Source: Funneliformis mosseae
Taxonomy: Eukaryota; Glomeromycota; Glomeromycetes; Glomerales; Glomeraceae
Length of the DNA stretch: 22,576 bases
Assembly: GCA_910592005.1 (NCBI GenBank)
Contig: CAJVPP010001123.1
Location: forward strand, 1 to 22,576
Reading direction: 5' to 3'
In this document: piece by piece, positions 1 through 8,955 of the stretch
Layout: the number at the start of each line of letters is the position of its first letter
Position numbering within the stretch: position 1 is the stretch's first letter
Notes under the pieces: model-generated
What the model saw: the letters and a program-made list of their open reading frames with translations, nothing else
Databases searched by the model: none
Told to the model about the DNA's origin: nothing
Translations under genes and position numbers: made by a program

Positions 1-1072
1 ATTTAAAGTAATTTCAATCACTAGTTTTTTATTTATTACATTTTTTGTAATTCCGATTACTTTTTTCGAGAACTGTATATAAGGTATGATGCATTGGAAA
101 AAAATTTTAGATCATGCTTTAGAATAATCGGTTTTTCTTACATTCTCTACAATTTAGCGTGTTGTGTTCTAGATCTGCGATTCTAGCAATAAGTTTAGCA
201 GTTGTTTTTTTCAACAAATCAAAGCACAAATGACATGATTGATAGTAACTTTAATAAAACACAGAAACCACAAAACAATATATACGTTAGGTTCAAAAGG
301 TAAAGCCGTAGACCCGTGGGCTGTAAAGTTAAATGATATCATTCAAATCTTTCTTCTAATGTAATGGTTGTATTTTATTCCGATTTAACAAATCGTATAT
401 ATATTCAATTGTAGCATTACTTTTAATCGAGGGTTAACTTTCCAATTATATTATAAATATTGACATAATGGTTTTATTATTATAATATATATTTATTCTA
501 TTTAGCTTTCTTTTTAAAAGTAAATTTCCTTTATATACTATAAAATGGCAATTGTACTTGCTATTCTAATTATAAAAATTGTAAATCATTTGCATATCCC
601 CCTCTCTTTGAACAATATATAATGAGTTTACAGAAGATAAATTTTTTAGAATTTGAATAATAAATAGAATTTTCCGTGAATGTGTTGAATTATTTCATTT
701 ATTTTTACACGTTATTATATTTGGTGGAAAAAGTTTCATCCAAATTTTTGCTTTCTTTACATCAATTTCGCATTTACTATAGATAGATTTATTTTAGAAG
801 ATGAATCGATTCTATTTCGACAACAATTTTTAGTAAAATACTTTGGTTAATAATTGAAGAACTCTGTCATTTATGTTCGTAATGAAAAAAAATTCGCCTT
901 CATTATTGTTGACAAAGTAATTAGAACGAAATACAATTTTGACTATTTTACTGTACTATTAGCTGGAAATGCATTAATGTGATGAATGATATGATTCACA
1001 TTATTTATTATACTATCCAACTAAAATCGCTTTAAAACGTCACCGGATTTTGTATACATTACAGTCAAAAAA
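1..1072. other. Intergenic region downstream of the GH18-like gene
   Basis: No gene, tRNA or structured repeat could be supported here. The stretch is AT-rich with scattered stops in all frames. It is the 3' flank of the minus-strand gene that ends at 1073. A possible minus-strand polyadenylation hexamer (AATAAA, seen as tttatt on the plus strand) lies at 1004-1009, about 64 bases past the stop; in DNA this AT-rich it could be chance. Confidence 0.5.
1004..1009 (-). terminator. Possible polyadenylation signal of the GH18-like gene
   Basis: The minus strand reads AATAAA about 64 bases beyond the TAG/TAA-type end of the reading frame at 1073. Distance and sequence fit a cleavage and polyadenylation signal, but the hexamer is common by chance in this base composition. 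Confidence 0.3.
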
Positions 1073-2875
1073 TCATTCGATAGTTAGATGATCGATGATC
1101 CGACGATCATGTTGTATAGTAGTCGAAGAAACAACTCGATTTGAAGATGATTCTGAATTAATATATCCAGCATCGGGTTTAAGAAGAATTTTTTGACGAT
1201 ACATGTACGAGCAACTTCCCAATAAAAGTAGACCAAATATAACTCCAATAACTGATCCGGCGATAAGTCCGGCTTTATTTTTCTTAATAATAACTGAATC
1301 ATTAGGACTTGATTTAGATTTTCCATTACCTGATCCATTCGATGAAGATGAACTTCCAGATGATGGAACCGAAAACCCACGTATTGGTTGCATAAAATTT
1401 GATAAAGTAGTTTTGTTATCATCATGACTAACGTCAGATATAGACATTCCTCCGATTGAATTAGTCATTGCAAAATCTAATTTACTTCGTAATGAACTAA
1501 TATCTTCATAAGAGACATATAAATAAAAAGAAAATTCGGGTTCAACAAGGTTATATAGCCATGGAGTACCAGAATTATATGTTGGATCAAATTTACGTGT
1601 CCATTTGGGATTAGTCGTATTGATAGTACAAAATTCATCCGTTGAATTTAGAACGATATTTGAAAGATATTTCCATGGCCATGAATATATATTAGATTCA
1701 GCATTAGGACAAAAATTTCTGATTTGTTGGATTTGATTCTGCATGTCTAGCTTCTTAAAATCATAGGTAGATTTGGGAAATTCAACAGTCTGAATTTGTT
1801 GAATAGTTTCGTTAGATACCATTTGAAGAGTATTCCCAAAATCTACACCCATAATTATTTTTTTACTATCAACCCCAATATTACGCCAATCTTTATATGC
1901 TTTTTTGTATACATCTAATGGAGAATTTGGATATGATTTATAGTTGTTAACTTCTGCTGGCGGCGCTTTTAAGTTTTGATATAAAGCATTATGATAAGTT
2001 TCAATGTTAAAATAATCAATTTCTTTTAAATTTCCAATTACATCTCTACCAACAGTCAACATTAATGTTTTTCCAACCAATTCCTCTCGAAGGGTTTTTA
2101 AAAAAGTGATGAATCTGTTGTCATATCTTTTATCCCATATGAAAACATTAGGATTAGGATTATTAGGATTTGAATTTGGATTTGCATCTTTACAAAGGCT
2201 TCCTCTCATTCCTGGATATTCAATGTCTATACCATCTAACTCATGATCGTTTATAGTATTAATTGTGTCGGTAATAATTCTTTGATAATTGGCATCATCT
2301 TGCGGCCATTGATCAACATTATAATTTCTTATTGAAAGAAGAATCTATATTATAATAATTATTATTAAAATTTTATCATATTTGAATAATTTAATACTAA
2401 ATATTTTTAATATAATGCTTACTTTTGTAGTTGCTTTAGCTTTGGTTCTAGATTCTCTCAAATCATCTATGGGTTTTAATTTATTTTCATCATTTGGGTA
2501 ATAAATACTATACCCTTTGCCATCACCATCCTTCGGAAATGCTAAGTTTCAAAATTATTTTTTTAAATATGCGCAAATTGTATGAAATAAATTAGTTTTC
2601 TTATTCTTACCAATAACATTTATATAATCATAATTATTCCATGGTATTTTTGGTAGACCTGTGCCAAACAGTTGAACATATCCTATCGTTTTTTGCTTAT
2701 TCGCTTCCTCCACTGGCTCTAAGGGTTCTACTATACAACTTTTGGGATTCTCATTCCCTATACTATCTTCCTGTGCTAACGTTATTAACGCTACCGATAA
2801 TAGACCATAAAGGATAAAACCAGCAAACTTATTGAAAGGTGGTGATGAAAATAAGGAAGAATACATTTTCCGCAT
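1073..2875 (-). CDS. GH18 chitinase-like membrane protein, degenerate active site, three exons
   Basis: Predicted single-pass cell-surface or secretory-pathway protein with a GH18 (chitinase-like) barrel facing outward. Exons are 2611-2875, 2423-2541 and 1073-2344. The introns (2542-2610 and 2345-2422) begin GTAAG, end TAG and join frames exactly, giving 551 residues. The start is the first ATG, at 2875; the frame runs a little further upstream but has only a TTG there. Residues about 17-34 are a hydrophobic signal or anchor. GH18 landmarks follow: a first-strand motif ending YDYINVIAF, KILLSIRN where families have SxGG, ELDGIDIEYP at about 163-172, GVDFG, and IGGMSISDVSHDD near 425-437 as the last strand. 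An Asn-Pro-rich insert (about 183-194), a Ser/Gly stalk (about 454-473), a helix at about 486-506 and a 40-45 residue tail complete it. The catalytic DxxDxDxE motif is not intact, so hydrolase activity is doubtful. The fold is inferred from motifs alone. Confidence 0.78.
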
Positions 2876-2995
2876 ATTTATTAAATGCAATGTATTATCA
2901 ATGCCTAATTTTTCTCCTTTTAAGTAAAATTAAAATTTTTTTTAATGAAACGTTAAACGAGAAGCTTGCCGGCATTGCTTTGCTGATCTATCCTT

Positions 2996-3004
2996 ATTTA
3001 AAGG
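2996..3004 (-). promoter_or_regulatory. Weak TATA-like element upstream of the GH18-like gene
   Basis: The minus strand reads TTTAAATAAGG about 120-130 bases before the ATG at 2875. It sits at a plausible core-promoter distance but matches the TATA consensus poorly, and a short upstream ATG frame lies between it and the chosen start. It is a guess from position. Confidence 0.2.
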
Positions 3005-4231
3005 GAAGTGATTACGATTAGATTATAACTTACAAAGTAATTTGTTGACCAATTATATTAGCAAATTGAAACTTGAATTCAATCCTGTGAACTTTTAGGG
3101 AGATGTGTTACAGAAAGTGATAGTTTTAGATATGAACATCACTTGAACATGCATTGTTATTATTGTTTTTCTAATTTCGGCTTCATATGCCCCAAAAATA
3201 CATCATTATTTCAAAAGGAATATTGCTTTCAGTAATTATCGATTAATTAGTTCAGTTGTAGATGGTGGTAAAAGTCTATTCGAGTGTTGAGTTATTTGGT
3301 ATTGTTTTAATGTTGACGAAAGCATTAGAGTATGATTTGAATATATCACGTGAAATGATCTACTCAAATGTATAATTTGCTAAATATAATATATAATACG
3401 GACTTACCTTTTTGATAATTAAATCATTTTTCGCATTCCAATATTAAATTAAAAAAAGTATCATACGCCATCTGCGTCTTACGATTCTTAAATTTAATGA
3501 AAAAATTGCGACTTACGTCGTTCTTTATGACCTAATAACGAAGTATTTTAAATATTTGATTTCCAGAATTTGTTATATTTAAAACCCTTAATTAGAAATA
3601 AATCTATCAGGATTAGTTAAAATCGATTTGTCCAAAAGTGCCCCACTTTCTTCTTTATCAAAGTAAATTTATTGCATTATTATTATTCACTTTGTTTGAT
3701 AATGTTATCAAAGTTCACTTCCATATATCTTAAATATTTTATCGATATTACCATATTAACTGGTTGCGACTAATGAAATCCGACAATTCCGAACCATTAA
3801 TTATCATTCGTCCTGCCGCAGTATTTCGATTAATTGGCACGTGAATTCAAGCGGATCCAGTTTTCTCTCATTTAATAAACTACCTCAAAAAACCAACATT
3901 ATAATTTCCTCAAACAAAATGTTAGTGCTATTTTTTTCGGAAATAGGTAAGACAACTCATTATTTCTCAGCACACGGACAAGACTGAACAATTCCTTTTG
4001 CTATTTTAAAACTCATGACGTTATAAATTTGTTTCATTTATTACAAAGAATATGTGAAACTTGAAATCAATGAATCCTAAATAATTTTTTATTTGACCTA
4101 ACCAAAAAAAATATAACCGTTAGATTGCATGTCTAATTACGTAATGCTGTCGAAAGATACGGTATTCCGTTTACTCTAAATAACAACACGAATGCTTTCA
4201 TTATTCTTTTATTTATTTTTGTTTGATTTAT

Positions 4232-4315
4232 CTTTATTCTTTTATTTTATTTTATTTTATTTTTTTATTTTATTAATTATTATTGATTTGATTTATTCTT
4301 ATTATTATTATTTTT
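4232..4315. repeat. TTTTA/TTATT simple repeat at the 3' end of the F-box gene
   Basis: Repeated tttta, ttattt and attatt units run through this stretch. On the minus strand it reads as A-rich sequence with several AATAAA hexamers about 60-130 bases after the F-box stop, so it may supply polyadenylation signals. An A run at about 4343-4358 adjoins it. Confidence 0.6.
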
Positions 4316-4371
4316 ACCAAAAATTTCCATACAATTAAAAAACAAAAAAAAAAAAAAGATTGCATTTCCAA

Positions 4372-6213
4372 TCAATATTCATAGAAAGGAGTAATAAAAT
4401 CTATAGGATCAGAAACGTTAGGGATGGATCTCTCCAATGCTTCTAATGCGTAATAACTAGAATAATCATTTAATCTTTCATCCATGTCATCATTTTCAGT
4501 GGTAAAATAAAAATCGTCATTTAAATATGTATAATGATATCTAAATTTCTTCAGTGAATTCTTTTGTTTGGCATACTCTGTCAAGACCTTAAAGTGCTGA
4601 GCAGTGATTAAATCTTTATTATGAAAGGTGATTTCATTTAATGATGCCCTGCATTTTTCCAGTAAGAAGATTCTCAACTCTTTACTTGAAATCATAAAAT
4701 CAAATTCCAATACCTTCAGTGAGATGGGGATCTGACAAATCAAGTCCCAAATGATGATTTCATCAAAGTATATTTGATTTTTAGAAGAGGGTTGGGTGAG
4801 ATTATCGGAATATTTTAATTTTAAATGATGTAATTTTGGTAAGTCAACGATCAATTTTAAGCAAGAGATCAAATTGTTATTGTCAATGATGGTGGATAAA
4901 TGTGTTATATTTGGACAATTTATAAGCATAGATGGAACTTTGTTGTTTGATAATGAGAAGGTCAGCGTTTCCACTGTTTTATTTGAATATTCTAATAAGG
5001 TCTGGAGCACTTTATAACTATCATCTTTATTATACGGGTAACCATCCTTGGGTAGGAAAAATATATTCTTGAGATTGAACTTGATGACGGTACTCCTCGT
5101 GATGGACTCAAATGTAACCCTACTCTCCCTTGTCTGATTACCATTAATGATAGGCTCCTCATATGGAACGATTGGTAACTCTATCGTTTCTAGACTTTTC
5201 AACTCAAACATTAGGAGAAGGAAATTATCCAGCGTAATTTGAAATTCCAACCTCAAAAAGGTTAAACAATGAGATTGCGAAACCAGTGAATTATAAAATC
5301 TCTTGTATCCAAATGAATCCGTGGCATCCGATATGTCCAGTGTCTTCAAATTTTGTTGTTGTTCAATTATGTTTGAAAGTATTCTCATGATTTCTTTAGA
5401 TTCCGCTGATGGAACGAATGGTTTATAATCCAAACAGAGACACTTAATGGTTTTATTATGTGGGATAAGTGTATTCAGTAGATTTTTCGTTAGGGAGATC
5501 AAATGTTCCAATTCATCAAAATTTTGAAATTCATTAAAATCAAATTCCTCAAAATGATACTCGATGTCAAATTCTTGAATTTGTGATAATACATCGCTTG
5601 ATCCTCTGTAAGAAGTGATTTCAATAAATCGAATATTCTCATCATTAATCAGGTACATGGTATGATAATTAATGTGAAAGATCAAATTCCTCATTTTATT
5701 AACTTGATTAAAAAATAGGTTTTCAAAAATTTCATTCGTAAGAACTTCCTGGCATAATCTCGTTTCATCTTTTTCAACACACCAACAATGTATTGAATAT
5801 ATGATCCTTATATATTCGAATTCAACAAGGTATTTATGATATTCAATTGAAGAAGGTGAGGAATCATTCAAGACGATACCCTCATCAAGTAAATGTTTAA
5901 TACGATCTTGAGGGAGGCATTTAATATACGTTCGTACTATCAACGATAACTTTTGCGTTGGAATGGTAAATGAGAACGGATCATTCCATAATTTTGGCAT
6001 CGCTAAATGGAAGAAAAATCGATTCGCAAATAAACATGAATATAAGGTTGATTTGTCATCAATAAATTGAAATATATCAGTAATACAATCATCTGGCAAC
6101 TTTACTATTGGTTGAAGATTTTTAAAGGTTACAAAAGACATTTTTTTTTTTAATTTTTGAAAGCGTAAATTCCGAAAGGAATTTAGGAAGAGAGAAGAAA
6201 AAAGATTTCCCAT
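4372..6213 (-). CDS. F-box protein with LRR-like C-terminal region
   Basis: Probable substrate-recognition subunit of an SCF (Skp1-Cullin-F-box) ubiquitin ligase. The uninterrupted frame encodes up to 613 residues. An F-box lies near residues 39-82: it opens LPDDCITDIFQFI, carries a central CLFANRFF stretch and closes with a PKLWNDPF motif, the expected Leu-Pro start and Trp end. The remainder is rich in Leu, Ile and Asn with irregular LRR-like strands (LKTLDIS, LTFLRLEF, LETIELP, LHHLKLKY, LKVLEFDF). No introns are needed. The interval is the outer bound. A TATA box at 6233-6240 sits only about 20 bases before the first ATG, so transcription may begin at or past it; the next in-frame ATG (6141, residue 25) has an A-rich context and starts just ahead of the F-box. 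Large families of such genes are known in Glomeromycotina. The target is unknown. Confidence 0.85.
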   Translation of the reverse strand: MGNLFSSLFLNSFRNLRFQKLKKKMSFVTFKNLQPIVKLPDDCITDIFQFIDDKSTLYSCLFANRFFFHLAMPKLWNDPFSFTIPTQKLSLIVRTYIKCLPQDRIKHLLDEGIVLNDSSPSSIEYHKYLVEFEYIRIIYSIHCWCVEKDETRLCQEVLTNEIFENLFFNQVNKMRNLIFHINYHTMYLINDENIRFIEITSYRGSSDVLSQIQEFDIEYHFEEFDFNEFQNFDELEHLISLTKNLLNTLIPHNKTIKCLCLDYKPFVPSAESKEIMRILSNIIEQQQNLKTLDISDATDSFGYKRFYNSLVSQSHCLTFLRLEFQITLDNFLLLMFELKSLETIELPIVPYEEPIINGNQTRESRVTFESITRSTVIKFNLKNIFFLPKDGYPYNKDDSYKVLQTLLEYSNKTVETLTFSLSNNKVPSMLINCPNITHLSTIIDNNNLISCLKLIVDLPKLHHLKLKYSDNLTQPSSKNQIYFDEIIIWDLICQIPISLKVLEFDFMISSKELRIFLLEKCRASLNEITFHNKDLITAQHFKVLTEYAKQKNSLKKFRYHYTYLNDDFYFTTENDDMDERLNDYSSYYALEALERSIPNVSDPIDFITPFYEY

Positions 6214-6232
6214 TTGATCAGAAACTCTAGAC

Positions 6233-6240
6233 TATTTATA
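6233..6240 (-). promoter_or_regulatory. TATA box of the F-box gene
   Basis: The minus strand reads TATAAATA here, a full TATA consensus, 20 bases upstream of the first ATG of the F-box frame. At usual TATA-to-start distances transcription would begin close to 6205-6212. That favours the internal ATG at 6141 as the translated start, with a leader of about 65 A-rich bases. Confidence 0.5.
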
Positions 6241-6507
6241 TTTGATTAATCTGTGACATGTGTGTAATGTGGTACCATGCCACTTTCGGCATAACGCTTA
6301 ACAAAAAAAACCTTTGATGACCCTGAATGTTAATTTCATGGCGCAATAAATTGTTACACTGACGTTGAATCATCACATACTTATCACATTACCATTTGCT
6401 ATGTAAATGATTTTGTTATTTATAATGGGCCATTTAGGTTTTTTTGGGATGTCGATCATTTTTTTCAAGAATTTTTTAATCATAGTTTACATAAAGATCT
6501 TTTTTTA

Positions 6508-6533
6508 AAAATAAATAAATAAATAAAAATAAA
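6508..6533. repeat. AAAT microsatellite
   Basis: Several consecutive aaat units with one interruption follow a T run. This is a simple repeat and nothing links it to a gene. Confidence 0.7.
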
Positions 6534-7156
6534 TTTTATTGCCGCAATATCGTTCGACTTCTATGGGGGGACTAATAAAGCGGACAATAAAAAATCGAAA
6601 CCCTTGATATTGTTACCATTTATACAAATAATGAGATTCAATTACCAAATAAGGTTATGATTAGAAAATCCAGTCAAAATCATTTGATTTTAATTTTAAT
6701 GTCGTGGAGTTTTTATTAATGAAACTTTTAAATTAAATTAACACATGATTGGGGAATCTGGATAGATGTTTTTGTTGATTTTGTTTAAATCTCGAGACAA
6801 AACAAAATAAAAAAAATAAAAGACGTTTTCTATATGAAGATCACTTTTAAATTTGAATATAACGTGTCAATGACATCAATTATAAAACGTTTCATTAAAT
6901 TCAAACCCTTGTGAAAAAATGTACTTCCGGAATATGTCATAAAAAAGTGACGTTTAGATAAATGTTCGGAATTCGTGCCGAAATGCAAGATTTAGGAACG
7001 TTGCTCCTTTTTCGAAGGTCCTTGAAAAATTCTTAAATCTATTGTATGCAAGCTAATGTTTAGAAATCGATAATAATAATTCTTACTTGACGATTTTTTA
7101 AATCAGGAACGTAAGTTAAAACAAACCTATTTAAATCCATGTATCATTATCTCATA

Positions 7157-7433
7157 TTACCGCAATCCGTAATAAATCCTTTGCTGTGCCATAGATGATC
7201 ATAATATTGAAGCGAGTGAAACCAAACAATTCCGGCATCCGTGTTTTGTCTCAGGGTCTACCGGAGTTATGATTATGGTAATAGTTATAAGAAAGGATTC
7301 GGCGGAAAAGTGTCCGATTCATCAGACGTTTTACTGATGTTTCCGGATTTGCCCGCATCCTCGCGTAAATAACAAATTTCACACGAAAATATATCATTGA
7401 AGATTTTGAAATAAAGAGTTGATCACACCTCAT
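7157..7433 (-). pseudogene. Possible gene fragment of unknown function
   Basis: From the ATG at 7433 the minus strand stays open for 60 codons to a TGA. Beyond that single stop the same frame stays open for roughly 34 more codons (DKTRMPELFGF and onward). The local base composition is more balanced and CpG-containing than the surroundings, and the residues are not low-complexity. A C-to-T change of CGA to TGA would explain the one break. I recognise no domain, and an open stretch this long could be chance. Confidence 0.2.
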
Positions 7434-7618
7434 TTTGAGTCTGTGTCGACTATCCTTCCCCGCTTTGAGTTGGAAAAAATTACTTTTAGTAGATAGATCA
7501 GCGCATACACCAATGAGACTAAAAATGTGTTGATTATTGATTATTTATTTATTTAAATTTCTTTTATTTGGAAAAAATTAATAAGATTTATTAACGGTTG
7601 GTCCTTTGTACGATGATC

Positions 7619-7790
7619 AAAAAAAAAAAAAGATCTAAGAAAAGTTAATTTTTTTTTTTTAAAAAAAATCTGGAACTCCAACATGCATGAAACATCAGTA
7701 TAAGGGAGATTTTTTTTTTTTTTTTTTTTGCATTGAGGAAATTGGTTGGCGCGACTAATTTTAAATATTTTTTTTTTTTTCCTTTTTCCT
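7619..7790. repeat. Cluster of homopolymer A and T runs
   Basis: A run of about 13 A, a T run followed directly by an A run (a small A/T hairpin), a T run of about 20 near 7711-7731 and another T run near 7769-7780 occur within 170 bases. The minus-strand open frame through this area is poly-Lys/Phe produced by these runs and is not considered a gene. Confidence 0.7.
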
Positions 7791-8227
7791 TGAGCGATTT
7801 TCATCCACGATAAACATTGCAGCTGTTTGCGGGTTTTGTTTGGAGCCAACCAAAATTTTTAAACCCCGTAAACATAGATGAAAAAGATCATTGGCGGACA
7901 CCGAACCCGAGGTTCTATGCAACAAAATTTGTCAAAGGGGTATTACTGATTGTAAATGAACTCAATTTTGACAACATCTCTTCATCTCTTATTTTAATTT
8001 AAAAGCGCGATTTTTGAATGTGTTTCATTTCACTACGTTATTTACCATCTAAAATAAAATGATTTAAAAAAATGATTTCACTGATAAGCTCGAATTGTCA
8101 GGAAATGTCTTGATACCTTCCTGGCAGTTTAGGAAATGTTCTTTGTTTATGTGTGACTGCAATCTACGCGTTATCACTGAATACGCTTAGCCCTAAACAT
8201 TTAAGTCCTAGAATATCTTCATTACTG

Positions 8228-8235
8228 TATAAATA
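8228..8235 (+). promoter_or_regulatory. Distal TATA box for the 8416 gene
   Basis: TATAAATA lies in the upstream copy of the duplicated promoter segment, 181-188 bases before the ATG. It matches the consensus better than the downstream copy. If used, it would give a leader of about 150-160 A-rich bases. Confidence 0.4.
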
Positions 8236-8358
8236 CTCTCAAAAAAAAAATATCGTGGAATTTTCTCCAAAAAAAAAAAAAACATAAAAAAATAATAAAA
8301 TTATAAAAAAACAAAATAAAAGAAAGAAACTAAAATCCTTTTAATATCTTCATTACGG

Positions 8359-8366
8359 TATAATTA
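8359..8366 (+). promoter_or_regulatory. Proximal TATA-like box for the 8416 gene
   Basis: TATAATTA lies in the downstream copy of the duplicated segment, about 50 bases before the ATG. At usual spacing transcription would start near 8390, giving a leader of about 25-30 bases. Confidence 0.4.
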
Positions 8367-8415
8367 CGTTCAAAAAAAAATTTTACGAGTGATTTTCTCC
8401 AAATAAAAAACGAAA

Positions 8416-8922
8416 ATGTACACTCAACGATTTAAAAAAATAACCAACGTGTCCATTCGATCAAAGTTGAATACTTTCTTAAGACAAATCAATTATGCTA
8501 ACATATCTACCCCTTCGCGTAATGATTGTGCACTTGCAGCTCAATCAAGAAATGAATTTCAAAGATTAACAGGAAAACAGTTAATGCGACAAAGCGTAAA
8601 ACGCGAAGCTCATCGATTACAGATATACGATCGATACCTTATTAAATTAGCAACCGATCACATTTGGAATTTAACATCAACAATTTCTCAAAGAGTCAGA
8701 TTTACAAATCAGGCGAATTATATGAACCAAAATCGCGTTTCTCGAGTTCGTTCTAATAACCCGAGTACCCTTGACTTAATCGCTAAAATCACTTTACCAC
8801 AAGTTTCCAACAATCCCTTTGAGCAAAATTTTTTTAACGGGACCACCAACTTTGATGACAACAATCCTGAACATTCAATTTTGCACGTCGGATCCTTTGG
8901 AATATCTACTTCTTTTGCTTAA
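8416..8922 (+). CDS. Small basic protein, possible divergent HMG-box-like
   Basis: An intronless frame of 168 residues starts at an ATG in A-rich context (cgaaaATG) and ends TAA. No domain is clearly recognised. The first two thirds are rich in Arg, Lys, Gln and Asn and look helical. The stretch from about residue 41 to 110 (SRNEFQRL, then KREAHRLQ, then IWNLTSTISQRVRF and NQANYMNQ) has the spacing of a very divergent HMG box: an early aromatic segment, a Trp in the middle helix, a later Arg/Tyr helix. HMG-box genes are numerous in Glomeromycotina, which makes a nuclear DNA-binding role conceivable, but this is a hypothesis. The last third is Asn/Phe-rich and probably disordered. The gene has its own TATA boxes upstream and an AATAAA downstream and stands alone. 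An orphan lineage-specific protein is the main alternative. Confidence 0.65.
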   Translation: MYTQRFKKITNVSIRSKLNTFLRQINYANISTPSRNDCALAAQSRNEFQRLTGKQLMRQSVKREAHRLQIYDRYLIKLATDHIWNLTSTISQRVRFTNQANYMNQNRVSRVRSNNPSTLDLIAKITLPQVSNNPFEQNFFNGTTNFDDNNPEHSILHVGSFGISTSFA

Positions 8923-8949
8923 ATATGTTATATTTATTTATAAGGAAAC

Positions 8950-8955
8950 AATAAA
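8950..8955 (+). terminator. Polyadenylation signal of the 8416 gene
   Basis: AATAAA occurs 28 bases after the TAA stop at 8922, a sensible position for a short 3' untranslated region. Confidence 0.5.

Larger units (their letters stand above)
2876..4371. other. Intergenic region between the GH18-like and F-box genes
   Basis: No coding frame of credible length or composition is present. The left part is the presumed promoter of the GH18-like gene. A bZIP-type palindrome TTACGTAA lies at 4137-4144. From about 4200 to 4345 the plus strand becomes a T-rich simple repeat, ending in a long A run just before the F-box stop codon; this is probably the 3' untranslated region and terminator zone of the F-box gene. 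Confidence 0.5.
6241..8211. other. Intergenic region between the F-box gene and the 8416 gene
   Basis: No intact gene is visible. It holds an AAAT simple repeat near 6508-6533, an open minus-strand stretch at about 7157-7433, long homopolymer runs between 7619 and 7790, and a plus-strand open stretch at 7817-8002 that has no ATG at its beginning. The part near 6241-6400 is the presumed upstream region of the F-box gene. Confidence 0.5.
8212..8403 (+). repeat. Direct duplication of a promoter segment
   Basis: About 60 bases at 8212-8271 recur at 8343-8403, 131 bases apart. Both copies begin aatatcttcattac, continue with a TATA-like core, then a run of nine or ten A, and end ttttctccaaa. The spacer between them is A-rich. 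The second copy runs almost into the ATG at 8416. Confidence 0.75.

Noticed and set aside
1203..1427. Plus-strand 74-codon frame and minus-strand 113-codon frame over the end of the GH18-like gene
   Set aside because: Both overlap the real third exon in other frames and have no independent support; they are shadows of the Ser/Gly-rich and transmembrane coding region.
7553..7849. Minus-strand 98-codon frame
   Set aside because: It is mostly poly-Lys and poly-Phe encoded by the A and T runs at 7619-7790.
7817..8002. Plus-strand 61-codon frame with ordinary composition
   Set aside because: Its first codon is TTG and no ATG or splice acceptor was found that would make it a gene; left as an unexplained open stretch.
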